Source of the DNA: Rhizobium sp. N324
GTDB lineage: Bacteria; Pseudomonadota; Alphaproteobacteria; Rhizobiales; Rhizobiaceae
NCBI RefSeq assembly: GCF_001664485.1
Contig: NZ_CP013631.1
Coordinates: 186,001 to 250,000, forward strand
Direction of reading: 5' to 3'
Length of the DNA: 64,000 nt
A program made the position numbers and the translations under genes. The first letter of the stretch is position 1, and each line of letters begins with the position of its first letter. Of this stretch, positions 17,747 through 26,201 are shown in pieces. The notes under the pieces were generated by a model. That model ran no database searches and had not been told where the DNA came from. It saw nothing but the letters and a program-made list of their open reading frames with translations.

Positions 17747-18271
17747 TTGGATGCGGAGCTCATAGAACGAGCACAGCGCGGCGACAGGGAGGCCTTCGGG
17801 CAACTGGTCTCGCGCCATTATGATTTCGTCCGCGCGACGGCGTGGCGATGGTCGGGCAGTTCCACGGATGCGGACGATATCGCCCAGGAGGTCTGCGTCA
17901 AAATCGGCGCCGCCATCGGCGGCTTTCGCGGCGCAAGCCGCTTCAGGACATGGCTTTACACGCTGACGCTGAACGCCGCTCGCGATCACAGACGCAAACG
18001 CGCACGAGAGGAGCAGACGTTCCGCGCCTATGCGGTCGAACCGCAGCCGGATGCACCGGGCGGGAACGACGACGAGCTGGCAAGCGAATTATGGGCGGCC
18101 GTGCGCGCTTTGCCGGAACGGCAATGCGACGCCGTGCTGCTCGTCTATGGCGAAGGCCTCAGCCATTCGGCCGCCGCCGATGTCATGGGCTGCTCGGAGG
18201 CGACCGTCTCCTGGCAAGTCCACGAGGCGCGCAAGCGGCTGAAGGCCATGCTCGGCAAGGAAGAGGTATGA
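17747..18271 (+). CDS. ECF-family RNA polymerase sigma factor (TTG start)
   Basis: The 174-residue protein has sigma region 2 (about residues 8-75, with the DIAQEVCVKI segment) and region 4 (about 112-168, helix-turn-helix LSHSAAADVMGCSEATVSWQ) and nothing else, as expected of an ECF sigma factor. The TTG at 17747 is chosen because GGGGGTAGG ends six bases upstream. The nearby ATG at 17751 is in another frame. Its stop overlaps the start of the next gene (ATGA), so the pair is translationally coupled and the partner is the likely anti-sigma factor. A possible self-target promoter, GGAA (17677-17680) with CGTC (17695-17698), has a spacer shorter than usual and is only tentative. Confidence 0.87.
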   Translation: MDAELIERAQRGDREAFGQLVSRHYDFVRATAWRWSGSSTDADDIAQEVCVKIGAAIGGFRGASRFRTWLYTLTLNAARDHRRKRAREEQTFRAYAVEPQPDAPGGNDDELASELWAAVRALPERQCDAVLLVYGEGLSHSAAADVMGCSEATVSWQVHEARKRLKAMLGKEEV

Positions 18272-20370
18272 TGGACAAGGAACTCGAAAAACTCTCCCGC
18301 CTCACCCCGCCGGCCGTTGATCCGGAGGCGCGCGCACGCGCCCTTGCCGCGGCGATGCAGGCCTTTGACAGCGCAGAAAATAATGCAGCGGTGGCCCAAG
18401 GAAATGCCAAAGGCTGGCGTCCAAGCTCCATCATCAACTGGATATGGAGCCCTGCTATGAATAAGAAATTCCTCGCCGGTTCAGCCCTTGCGACGCTGCT
18501 CGTCATTCCCGCTGCCGGCTATCTCACCCTCGAGCGGGCCCGCAACCAACCGATCGTCGACCAGGAAAAGATCGCCGGCACCGTTTCGAAAAATGAACTG
18601 CCGAAACCATCCCAACTCAGGCTTTCCGAAGCGCCGGCCGAAGAGAATCGGCCGGCTCAATCGTCGGCGGCTGATAGCGCTCAAATCTTGCAGGACAAGG
18701 AGCCTCAGGCGGCAAAGTCCGCTGCGGAGTTGCGCGCTGAATTCGATGCCGGCGAGATCGCCGTTCTTAAGAACAAATCGGATGAATCCGCGGCGGCCCT
18801 TGGCATGGCCAAACGTGCTGCGCCGGCTGCTCCTGGCGTGGTTGCTCAAGGCCAGCTACTGGCTGAACCGATGGCCGCCGTTGCCCCCTCGCCTGTTCCG
18901 CCGGCGGATGGACGTGCTCAGCTCCAGCTCGACCCCGGTCGCGAGCGCTTTGCCAATGCCGCGGCAAATCCGATCAAAAGTGTCGCGGCCGATCCGGTTT
19001 CTACCTTCTCCGCCGATGTCGACAGCGCTTCCTATTCCTTCGTCCGCCGGTCGCTCACCGGCGGGGCGATGCCGGATCCGCAATCGGTTCGCGTCGAGGA
19101 GATGATCAATTACTTCCCCTATGACTGGCCGGGTCCCGAGACGGCCGACCAGCCCTTCAAGGCGACCGTGACGGTGATGCCGACCCCGTGGAACCACGAC
19201 ACGGAACTGATGCACGTGGCGATCAAGGGTTATGACATCGCGCCGGCGACCGCGCCGCACGCCAATCTCGTCTTTCTGATTGACGTCTCGGGCTCGATGG
19301 ACGAACCGGACAAGCTGCCGATGCTGAAGAGCGCCTTCCGGCTGCTGGTCAACAGGCTGAAGGCCGACGACACCGTGTCTATCGTCACCTATGCCGGCAA
19401 TGCCGGCACGGTGCTCGAGCCGACGCGGGTGGCGGAGAAATCGAAGATCCTGTCGGCGATCGACAGGCTGGAGGCTGGAGGCTCGACCGGCGGCGCCGAG
19501 GGCATCGAGGCGGCCTACGATCTTGCCAAAAAGGCCTTCGTCAAGGACGGCGTCAACCGGGTGATGCTGGCGACGGACGGCGACTTCAATGTCGGCCCGT
19601 CGAGCGACGAGGATCTGAAACGCATCATCGAGGAGAAACGCAAGGACGGCATCTTCCTCACCGTTCTCGGCTTCGGCCGCGGCAATCTCAACGATTCCCT
19701 GATGCAGACGCTCGCCCAGAACGGCAATGGCAGCGCCGCCTATATCGACACCTTGGCGGAGGCGCAGAAGACCTTGGTCGAAGAAGCCGGATCGACGCTG
19801 TTTCCGATTGCGAAGGACGTTAAATTCCAGGTCGAGTTCAATCCGGAACGGATCGCCGAATACCGGCTGATCGGCTATGAGACGCGCGCCCTCAAACGCG
19901 AGGACTTCAACAATGACCGCGTCGATGCCGGCGATATCGGCTCCGGCCACAGTGTCACGGCGATCTATGAGATCACCCCCAAGGGAAGTCCCGCGGTCAT
20001 GAATGACGAGCTGCGGTACGGCGTGCCCAACAAGGCGCCGGCCGAGACATCGGGCAGCGCGCATCAGGGCGAGCTCGCCTTCGTCAAGATGCGCTACAAG
20101 CGGCCGGGTGAAGAAAAAAGCGCCCTGATCACCACGCCAGTCGGTGACGGCAACGCGTTCGCCACTATCGATGCCGCGCCTGAGGACGTTCGCTTCTCGG
20201 TGGCCGTCGCCGCCTTCGGCCAGAAATTGAGCCGCACCGCCGCCCTTGATGCTTATTCCTATCAAGCGATTGCCGATCTCGCTGCGGCATCGCGGGGCGC
20301 GGATGCCTTCGGCTACAGATCGGATTTCCTCGGTCTCGTCAGGTTGGCTGACGGACTCAGCCAACGGTGA
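18268..20370 (+). CDS. Membrane-anchored von Willebrand A protein (YfbK-like), putative anti-sigma factor
   Basis: The 700-residue protein has a cytoplasmic N-terminus of about 65 residues, one transmembrane segment (about 68-88), a low-complexity Ala/Pro/Glu-rich linker to about 235, the YfbK-type N-terminal domain (TFSADVDSASYSF), and a von Willebrand A domain whose metal site is Asp339-x-Ser341-x-Ser343 (DVSGSM). A C-terminal YfbK-type region follows. The topology, N-terminus in and large domain out, and the overlap with an ECF sigma gene suggest that the short N-terminus holds the sigma factor while the outer domain senses or binds something. No CxxC zinc motif of classical ZAS anti-sigma factors is visible. 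The role is inference; the domain call is firm. Confidence 0.82.
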   Translation: MMDKELEKLSRLTPPAVDPEARARALAAAMQAFDSAENNAAVAQGNAKGWRPSSIINWIWSPAMNKKFLAGSALATLLVIPAAGYLTLERARNQPIVDQEKIAGTVSKNELPKPSQLRLSEAPAEENRPAQSSAADSAQILQDKEPQAAKSAAELRAEFDAGEIAVLKNKSDESAAALGMAKRAAPAAPGVVAQGQLLAEPMAAVAPSPVPPADGRAQLQLDPGRERFANAAANPIKSVAADPVSTFSADVDSASYSFVRRSLTGGAMPDPQSVRVEEMINYFPYDWPGPETADQPFKATVTVMPTPWNHDTELMHVAIKGYDIAPATAPHANLVFLIDVSGSMDEPDKLPMLKSAFRLLVNRLKADDTVSIVTYAGNAGTVLEPTRVAEKSKILSAIDRLEAGGSTGGAEGIEAAYDLAKKAFVKDGVNRVMLATDGDFNVGPSSDEDLKRIIEEKRKDGIFLTVLGFGRGNLNDSLMQTLAQNGNGSAAYIDTLAEAQKTLVEEAGSTLFPIAKDVKFQVEFNPERIAEYRLIGYETRALKREDFNNDRVDAGDIGSGHSVTAIYEITPKGSPAVMNDELRYGVPNKAPAETSGSAHQGELAFVKMRYKRPGEEKSALITTPVGDGNAFATIDAAPEDVRFSVAVAAFGQKLSRTAALDAYSYQAIADLAAASRGADAFGYRSDFLGLVRLADGLSQR

Positions 20371-20559
20371 AGAGAGAAGCACCACAGAGCAGAGACCGCG
20401 TGGGAAGGCGGCCTCTGCGTCTGAGCGTTTGGAACGAGGAGTTCCCCTGTTCAGTCTGTGGACTGATAATCGATATGATTAAATCAGCCCACAGTATGAA
20501 ACGGAAACCCATTAATACAGGTCGCGGGCTGAATTATTGTTGGTGTAAGATAGGGCGCT
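20371..20559. other. Gap between convergent VWA and lactonase genes
   Basis: The 189 bases separating two convergent genes contain an imperfect stem near 20390-20425 (GCAGAGACCGC and GGCGGCCTCTGC, one mismatch and no T-tract) and a small hairpin, CAGTC-TGTG-GACTG, near 20450. Either may help end transcription. No gene is seen. Confidence 0.3.
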
Positions 20560-21486
20560 CTATCCCAGTTTTGAGCCATTGGCCGTGAGATAGACGGCGT
20601 AGAGCGACGTGGTTGCGGTGATGAAGAGGCGGTTCCGTTTCTCGCCGCCGAAAGCGACGTTGGAGACGATCTCGGGAATATTGATCTTGCCGATCAGCGT
20701 GCCATCCGGGTCATAGCAGTGCACACCGTCGCCGGCGCTCGTCCAGATCCTTCCCTTCCGGTCGACGCGGAAACCATCGAAAAAGCCCGCGGTGCATTCG
20801 GCAAAAATGCCGCGGTCGCTCAGCTGGCCGCCATCGGACACGGCGAGCTTTCTGATATGGCGCGGACCGTCGGACAGGTGCGATGCCCCGGTATCGGCGA
20901 TATAGAGCACCGTTTCGTCAGGGGAGAAAGCTAACCCGTTCGGCTTGACGAAGTCGGACGCCACCCGGTCGGTTGCGCCTGTTGCCGGGTCGTGCCGGTA
21001 GACGTGGCACCCGCCGATTTCCTCTTCGCCGTAGTCGCCTTCATAATCGTGGAGAATGCCGTAACTCGGGTCGGTGAACCAGACGGTGCCGTCGGATTTC
21101 ACGGTGACGTCGTTGGGCGAATTGAGCCGTTTGCCTGCGATCCGATCGGCCAGCACGCTGATTCCGCCGTCGAAATCAGTGCGCGTGAGACGGCGTGTCA
21201 GATGCTCGCAGGTGATCAGCCGGCCCTGATTGTCGACGGTGTTGCCGTTGGAGTTGTTGCTCGGCGAGCGGAAGACCGATGTCTGCCCGCTGGTGTCGTC
21301 GTAGCGCATCATGCGATTGTTGGGGATATCCGAGAAGACCAGGTAGCGCCCGGCGGCAAACCAGGCCGGTCCCTCCAGCCAGCGGCCGCCTGTCCAAAGC
21401 CGCTCGACGCGGGCATGGCCGACGAAGCAGCTTTCAAAGCGCGGGTCGAGAACCTCGAACCCTGTACCCTCGATTTCCCCGAACAT
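20560..21486 (-). CDS. SMP-30/gluconolactonase family sugar lactonase
   Basis: The 308-residue protein is a six-bladed beta-propeller of the SMP-30/gluconolaconase/LRE type. The metal ligands are recognisable: Glu in WLEGPAWF near residue 38, Asn in the NSPNDV segment, and Asp in LYIADTGAS. It hydrolyses aldonolactones to free aldonic acids. The ATG at 21486 follows AGGAGG by five bases; starts farther upstream lack a ribosome-binding site. It is divergent from a LacI-family regulator and adjoins idonate/gluconate catabolic genes, so D-glucono- or L-idono-lactone is the likely substrate. A LacI-type operator-like site lies just upstream at 21506-21521. Confidence 0.85.
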   Translation of the reverse strand: MFGEIEGTGFEVLDPRFESCFVGHARVERLWTGGRWLEGPAWFAAGRYLVFSDIPNNRMMRYDDTSGQTSVFRSPSNNSNGNTVDNQGRLITCEHLTRRLTRTDFDGGISVLADRIAGKRLNSPNDVTVKSDGTVWFTDPSYGILHDYEGDYGEEEIGGCHVYRHDPATGATDRVASDFVKPNGLAFSPDETVLYIADTGASHLSDGPRHIRKLAVSDGGQLSDRGIFAECTAGFFDGFRVDRKGRIWTSAGDGVHCYDPDGTLIGKINIPEIVSNVAFGGEKRNRLFITATTSLYAVYLTANGSKLG

Positions 21487-21505
21487 GATGCCTCCTCGTC
21501 TCAAA

Positions 21506-21521
21506 TTGTTATCGATACCAT
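21506..21521. promoter_or_regulatory. Degenerate copy of the LacI-regulon palindrome, lactonase side
   Basis: TTGTTATCGATACCAT matches 14 of 16 positions of the palindrome ATGTTATCGATAACAT found perfectly at two other places in this gene cluster. It lies 20 bases upstream of the lactonase start, where a repressor would block its promoter. Confidence 0.6.
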
Positions 21522-21600
21522 TCTGCCCTGCTTCGCGGCCTTCGTATAGAGATCGATGGACTGTGGAACGCAGCATTCCAGTAATAATATTGATTGTGCG

Positions 21601-21616
21601 ATGATAGCGATAACTT
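21601..21616. promoter_or_regulatory. Degenerate copy of the LacI-regulon palindrome, regulator side
   Basis: ATGATAGCGATAACTT matches 13 of 16 positions of the same palindrome. It lies 51 bases upstream of the LacI-family gene and would fit autoregulation. It is weaker than the other copies and may be chance. Confidence 0.4.
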
Positions 21617-21667
21617 TATCCTATCCGGAGTTGCCAACTCGGATAGCTGTTTTAAGGGCGGAGACCA

Positions 21668-22738
21668 GTGAAAAACGAGGATGAGCCAAAAGACAAGCGT
21701 CTCAAGGGAGGAGACGCCCAAAAGCTGACGATGGCTGAGGTCGCCAAATATGTCGGCGTATCGGCCATGACCGTTTCGCGCGCCTTTCGCCAGGATGCGA
21801 GCGTTTCCGAAGAGACGCGCAAGCGCATCATGGAAGCGGTCGATGCGCTCGGTTACGTGCTCGACCTTTCCGCTGGCAGCCTTTCCTCGCGGCGCAGCGG
21901 CTTCATCGCCGCGCTGGTGCCCTCCATCAACAATTCGAATTTTTCCGACACCGCGCGCGGCATCACCGACGCGCTGGAGAATACCGGCCTTCAGCTTCTG
22001 CTCGGTTATACCGACTATGCCGCTGAGAAAGAGGAAAAGCTGATCGAGGCGATGCTGCGCCGGCGTCCCGAGGGCATCATCCTGACAGGCGGCTCGCATA
22101 CCGACCGGGCGCGGCGCATGCTTGATAAGGCCGGCATTCCCGTGGTTGAAACCTGGGAAATTCCGGAGGAGCCGATCAATCATGTCGTCGGCTTTTCCAA
22201 CAGCGAGGCGATGTCGCTGCTGGTGCGAACGCTTGCCAGTCAGGGCTATCGCAGGTTCGGCTATATCGGCGGCACGACGGCACGCGATACGCGCGGCAGC
22301 CAACGGCGCAGCGGTTTCCTGAAGACTGTCGAGGAACTGAGCCTGGGACCGGGCCGGGCGATTTCCTTTGGCGTGCCGCCGATCACCATGGAACAGGGCG
22401 GCCAGGCAATCGTCAGTCTGTTGGAGCGCTGGCCGGACACGGAAGTCGTTCTCTGCGTTTCCGACCTGTCCGCCTTCGGCGCGATCATGGAATGCAAGCG
22501 CAGGGGAATGCGCGTGCCTGAAGATATCGCCATTGCCGGTTTCGGCGATTACGAGATCTCGTCGATCTGTCATCCCAGCATCACCACGATCAATGTCGAC
22601 TGTTACGGCATCGGCCGCCAGGCCGCCGGCCGCCTTCTCGATGCCCTGCAGGGCAGCGGCGAGGCGACCGGCGATGAAATCACATTGACCGGCTACAGGG
22701 TCGTACTGCGCGAAAGCACGGATCGAAGCGCCCGATAA
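21668..22738 (+). CDS. LacI-family regulator of the aldonate cluster (GntR/IdnR-like, GTG start)
   Basis: The 356-residue protein has a LacI helix-turn-helix at about residues 20-65 (LTMAEVAKYVGVSAMTVSRA) and a periplasmic-binding-protein-like effector domain. The effector part resembles GntR and IdnR of enterobacteria (GFSNSEAM, CVSDLSAFGAIMECKRRGMRV). The GTG at 21668 follows GGAG by seven bases. LacI repressors of this subgroup bind palindromes of the type ATGTTA-N4-TAACAT, and sequences of exactly that form stand in front of the neighbouring operons. The effector is presumably a gluconate, idonate or phosphorylated derivative. Convergent with idnD, 11 bases apart. Confidence 0.87.
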   Translation: MKNEDEPKDKRLKGGDAQKLTMAEVAKYVGVSAMTVSRAFRQDASVSEETRKRIMEAVDALGYVLDLSAGSLSSRRSGFIAALVPSINNSNFSDTARGITDALENTGLQLLLGYTDYAAEKEEKLIEAMLRRRPEGIILTGGSHTDRARRMLDKAGIPVVETWEIPEEPINHVVGFSNSEAMSLLVRTLASQGYRRFGYIGGTTARDTRGSQRRSGFLKTVEELSLGPGRAISFGVPPITMEQGGQAIVSLLERWPDTEVVLCVSDLSAFGAIMECKRRGMRVPEDIAIAGFGDYEISSICHPSITTINVDCYGIGRQAAGRLLDALQGSGEATGDEITLTGYRVVLRESTDRSAR

Positions 22739-22749
22739 TCCGTGCCTTG

Positions 22750-23781
22750 TCAGAAGGCGATCTGGACTTTCATCGACTTGCTGCGGTCGCTTGCCAGTTC
22801 AAAGGCGGCGACGGCCTCGTCGATCTTAAAGACGCCTGTCAGCAGCGGCTTCAGATCGACGCGGCGCGCGTTGATCAGCTCGACGGCGAGCGCAAATTCC
22901 TCGTGAAAGCGGAACGTCCCGCGCATCTCGATTTCCTTGGCGACGATCATGTTCTGCGGGATGGAGACATCGCCGCCGAGGCCGAGCTGCACGAGAACGG
23001 CGCGGGGCTTCAGCACCTCCAGGCCCGCGCGCACCGCCCGCTCATTGCCCGACGCCTCGAACATGACGTCGAAATATCCCTTGTCGGCGCCGTAGGCGGC
23101 AAGGTCGGCGACATGCGTGGCGACATTGATCGTCCGATCCGCGCCGCTGGTGCGGGCGATCGCCAGAACGCTGTCGGTCACATCGGTCGCGACGATTTCG
23201 CGGGCGCCGAGAACGCGCGCCGCAACGATTGCCAGCATGCCGATCGGGCCGCAGCCGGTGACGAGCACCCGTTTGCCCAGCAGCGATCCGGCGCGGCTGG
23301 CGGCATGCAATGTCACGGCAAAGGGTTCGGCGAAGGCCGCTTCGTGAATGGAGATGCCGTCGGCAACCTTGTGGCATTGCCAGCGCTCCGCCACCAGCCG
23401 CTGGCGAAAGCCGCCCTGAATATGCGGCATCGGCATGGCGCTGCCGTAAAACCGCATGTTGAGGCAGTGGTTCTGCTGTCCCTTCAGGCAATATTGGCAA
23501 TGATTGCACGGCCAGCTCGGGGACACCGCAACGCGGTCTCCGATGGCAAGATCGCTCACACCGGCGCCCAGCGCCTTGACCGTGCCGGCGATTTCGTGGC
23601 CGAGGATCATCGGCTCGCGCAGGCGAACGGTGCCGAAGCCGCCGTGATTGTAATAATGCAGGTCGGAGCCGCAAATGCCGCCGGCTTCGATGGCGATTTC
23701 CACCTGCCCCTCGCCCGCAACCTCCGGCTCGCGCTCCTCGATCCTGAGATCCTTGGCGGCATGAATGACGATGGCTTTCAT
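22750..23781 (-). CDS. idnD: L-idonate 5-dehydrogenase, zinc-dependent
   Basis: The 343-residue medium-chain dehydrogenase has the same length as E. coli IdnD and the same GGICGSDLHYY segment. Catalytic zinc ligands are Cys37, His62 and Glu63; structural zinc ligands are Cys92, Cys95, Cys98 and Cys106. It interconverts L-idonate and 5-keto-D-gluconate with NAD(P). The start at 23781 (MKAIVIHAAKD) follows GAGGG; an upstream in-frame ATG would overlap the preceding gene. Second gene of a two-gene minus-strand operon, ten bases after the 2-hydroxyacid dehydrogenase. Confidence 0.87.
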   Translation of the reverse strand: MKAIVIHAAKDLRIEEREPEVAGEGQVEIAIEAGGICGSDLHYYNHGGFGTVRLREPMILGHEIAGTVKALGAGVSDLAIGDRVAVSPSWPCNHCQYCLKGQQNHCLNMRFYGSAMPMPHIQGGFRQRLVAERWQCHKVADGISIHEAAFAEPFAVTLHAASRAGSLLGKRVLVTGCGPIGMLAIVAARVLGAREIVATDVTDSVLAIARTSGADRTINVATHVADLAAYGADKGYFDVMFEASGNERAVRAGLEVLKPRAVLVQLGLGGDVSIPQNMIVAKEIEMRGTFRFHEEFALAVELINARRVDLKPLLTGVFKIDEAVAAFELASDRSKSMKVQIAF

Positions 23782-23791
23782 ATCGAAACCC

Positions 23792-24733
23792 TCACACGAC
23801 GGGAGTTGGAAGCGGGTTGCCGGCAAAATGCGCGGCGAGATTGTCTCTGACCAACTGGCCCATGGCCTTGCGGGTTTCGACGGTGCCGGAGCCGTGATGG
23901 GGCTGCAACACCACGTTTTGAAGCGTCAGGAAACGCGCATCGATCTTTGGTTCGTTCAGGAACACGTCGAGGCCGGCGGCCTGGATGGTGCCGTTCTGAA
24001 GGGCTGCGATCAGCGCCTCTTCATCGACGGTCGTCCCGCGCGAAACATTGATCAACATGCCGTTGGGGCCGAGCGCTTTCAGCACCTCGGCATTTATGAT
24101 CTTCATCGTCGCCTGCCCGCCGGGGACGATGACGATCAGGAAATCGGCCCAATCGGCAAGCGCCACCAGGTCCGGCTGGTAAGCATAAGGAACATCCGTG
24201 TGCTCGTTGCGGGCGAAGTAAGCGATATCGCAGCCGAAAGCGGCAGCCCGCCTGGCGATCGCCTTGCCGATCCGCCCCATGCCGGCGAGTCCGACCTTCT
24301 TGCCGGCGACGCGCGTTACCAGCGGCATGGCGACATTGCCCCACTGGCCGGCGCGGACGAAAACATCGGCCTGCGGAATCTGCCGCGCCGTGGCAAGCAG
24401 CAGTCCGATGGCGATATCGGCGACATCCTCGGTCAGAACGTCGGGTGTATTGGTGACGCGAATGCCGTTGGCGCGGGCATAGGAGAGGTCGATGGCATCG
24501 GTGCCGACGCCATAACAGGAGACGATCTCGAGCGTCGGCAATTGTTTCATCAGTTCGGCGGAGGCGCCGAGTTCGCCACGCGTCGCAATGGCGCGAACAT
24601 TCTTGCCGACCCTTGCAATCAGTTCCTGCTTATCGGCCGCTTCCCACAGGCGGTGAATGCGATACTTCGCCTCCAGATCGACCATATCCCATTCCGGATA
24701 GGCTCCGGCCATCAAGATCTCTAGCTCAGGCAT
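23792..24733 (-). CDS. D-isomer-specific 2-hydroxyacid dehydrogenase, possible 2-ketoaldonate reductase
   Basis: The 313-residue NAD(P)-dependent enzyme has the typical layout: split substrate domain, Rossmann loop GMGRIG, catalytic Arg in NVSRGTTVDE, Glu in GLDVFLNEP and His in LQPHHGSGT. It resembles hydroxypyruvate/2-ketogluconate reductases. In this cluster a 2-keto-D-gluconate or 2,5-diketogluconate reductase would fit, but glyoxylate/hydroxypyruvate cannot be excluded. The ATG at 24733 (MPELEILMAG) follows GGAG; an ATG at 24751 has no ribosome-binding site. It is divergent from the idnO-like operon, with a perfect repressor palindrome between them. Confidence 0.82.
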   Translation of the reverse strand: MPELEILMAGAYPEWDMVDLEAKYRIHRLWEAADKQELIARVGKNVRAIATRGELGASAELMKQLPTLEIVSCYGVGTDAIDLSYARANGIRVTNTPDVLTEDVADIAIGLLLATARQIPQADVFVRAGQWGNVAMPLVTRVAGKKVGLAGMGRIGKAIARRAAAFGCDIAYFARNEHTDVPYAYQPDLVALADWADFLIVIVPGGQATMKIINAEVLKALGPNGMLINVSRGTTVDEEALIAALQNGTIQAAGLDVFLNEPKIDARFLTLQNVVLQPHHGSGTVETRKAMGQLVRDNLAAHFAGNPLPTPVV

Positions 24734-24752
24734 TCCATCTCCGTCCCGCATT

Positions 24753-24781
24753 TTGACAGTTGATTATGTTATCGATAACAT
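24753..24781 (+). promoter_or_regulatory. Candidate promoter of the idnO-gntK operon, overlapped by the palindrome
   Basis: TTGACA (24753-24758) and TAACAT (24776-24781) stand 17 bases apart, a near-consensus housekeeping promoter pointing toward the SDR gene. Its -10 hexamer lies inside the repressor palindrome, so binding would block initiation. Confidence 0.55.
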
Positions 24782-24782
24782 A
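24765..24782. promoter_or_regulatory. Perfect palindromic LacI-type operator between divergent idonate operons
   Basis: TATGTTATCGATAACATA is a perfect 18-base palindrome. Its 16-base core recurs exactly at 27135-27150 and in degenerate form at 21506 and 21601. The form matches known GntR/IdnR operators, which share the ATGTTA and TAACAT half-sites. It lies between the minus-strand and plus-strand catabolic operons and could repress both. Confidence 0.8.
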
Positions 24783-24868
24783 TAATTCGAAAAAGCGATG
24801 TCAAGTGAGTTTCACCTGAAGTGGCGGTATAAGCCGTCATTCGTAGCGACACCGGAGGAGTTATTTGC

Positions 24869-25633
24869 ATGAAGAACCTGTTTGATCTGACCGGGCAGCT
24901 TGCCCTGATCACCGGCTCGAGCCAAGGGATCGGATATGCGCTGGCCGAGGGCCTGGCGCAGCATGGCGCCGAGGTCGTCATCAACGGCCGCACGCCCGAA
25001 AGCGTCAAACGTGCCGTCGAGAGCCTCAAGGCGCAGGGACTGTCTGCCCATGCGGCCATCTTCGACGTAACCAGCAAGGACGCCGCCAAAGCGGGCATCG
25101 ATGCGATCGAGGCCGATATCGGCCCGCTCGACATCCTGATCAACAATGCCGGCATGCAGTTTCGCACGCCGCTGGAAGATTTCCCGGCGGACAAATGGGA
25201 GCTGCTACTGACCACCAACATTTCGAGCGTATTTTACGTCGGCCAGGCGGCTGCCAAAGCCATGATCGCCCGCGGCCAGGGCAAGATCATCAACATCGCT
25301 TCCGTGCAGAGCGAACTGGCGCGCCCGGGCATCGCCCCCTATACCGCGACCAAAGGCGCGGTGCGCAATCTGACGCGCGGCATGTGCGCCGACTGGGCCA
25401 AGCACGGCCTGCAGATCAATGCGATCGCGCCGGGCTATTTCAAGACGCCGCTCAATCAGGCGCTCGTCGACAATCCGGAATTCTCGTCCTGGCTGGAGAA
25501 GCGGACGCCGGCCGGACGCTGGGGCAATGTCGAGGAACTTGTGGGTGCTGCTGTCTTCCTCTCCGGCCGTGGCTCATCCTTCATCAACGGCCACACGCTT
25601 TACGTCGACGGCGGCATCACCACCTGCCTCTGA
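24869..25633 (+). CDS. idnO: Gluconate 5-dehydrogenase (5-keto-D-gluconate reductase), SDR family
   Basis: The 254-residue short-chain dehydrogenase equals E. coli IdnO in length and shares long segments with it, such as GQSELARPGI-like SVQSELARPGI, PYTATKGAV and IAPGYFKTPL. The cofactor loop GSSQGIG spans residues 16-22; the catalytic Tyr158 and Lys162 lie in YTATK. It reduces 5-keto-D-gluconate to D-gluconate, linking IdnD to gluconokinase. GGAGGAG upstream sets the ATG at 24869. First gene of a three-gene operon. Confidence 0.88.
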   Translation: MKNLFDLTGQLALITGSSQGIGYALAEGLAQHGAEVVINGRTPESVKRAVESLKAQGLSAHAAIFDVTSKDAAKAGIDAIEADIGPLDILINNAGMQFRTPLEDFPADKWELLLTTNISSVFYVGQAAAKAMIARGQGKIINIASVQSELARPGIAPYTATKGAVRNLTRGMCADWAKHGLQINAIAPGYFKTPLNQALVDNPEFSSWLEKRTPAGRWGNVEELVGAAVFLSGRGSSFINGHTLYVDGGITTCL

Positions 25634-25646
25634 CAGGGACGCGACG

Positions 25647-26201
25647 ATGAAGCTCAAGAAAGAAACACCGCCTCCGGCCGTCGTGGTCATGGGTGTCAGC
25701 GGCTGCGGCAAATCCTCCGTCGGCGAGGGCATCGCCGCGCGAAACGGCATGCGGTTTGTGGAGGGCGATCAGCTCCACCCGGCTCGCAATGTCGAGAAGA
25801 TGGCGAAGGGCATACCGCTCACCGACGACGACCGCCTGCCCTGGCTCGACCGGATCGGCGCGGAAATAAAGACCGCGCAAGACGCATCGCAGGGATTGGT
25901 GATTTCGTGTTCGGCGCTGAAAAGAAGCTATCGGGACAGGCTGCGGCAGGCGGCTGGCGGACGGCTGGCCTTCGTATTCCTCGAAGGATCGCGCGAACTG
26001 CTGCTGTCGCGGATGCAGGCCCGTCAGGGCCACTTCATGCCGGCGTCGCTGCTCGACAGCCAGCTGCAGACGCTGGAGCCGCCGGCCGGTGAAGCCGGCG
26101 TTGTGGCGGTGGCGATCGACATGGCTTTGGATGATATGGTGGCGCTGGCCTGTGAGGGGCTGAAAAGCGCGGCCATCAAGGGAGGGTTTCATGCAGGATG
26201 A
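25647..26201 (+). CDS. gntK: Gluconokinase (GntK/IdnK family)
   Basis: The 184-residue kinase has the P-loop GVSGCGKSS at residues 16-24, then the gluconokinase segments EGDQLHP and DRLPWL, and CSALKRSYRDRLR. It phosphorylates D-gluconate to 6-phosphogluconate, which enters the Entner-Doudoroff or pentose phosphate route. Length is normal for the family. It starts 13 bases after idnO and overlaps the next gene by 11 bases. Confidence 0.9.
   Translation: MKLKKETPPPAVVVMGVSGCGKSSVGEGIAARNGMRFVEGDQLHPARNVEKMAKGIPLTDDDRLPWLDRIGAEIKTAQDASQGLVISCSALKRSYRDRLRQAAGGRLAFVFLEGSRELLLSRMQARQGHFMPASLLDSQLQTLEPPAGEAGVVAVAIDMALDDMVALACEGLKSAAIKGGFHAG

Noticed and set aside
18856..20385. Open frame of 509 codons antisense to the VWA gene
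   Set aside because: Low-complexity, Arg- and Gly-rich translation; shadow of the VWA coding sequence.
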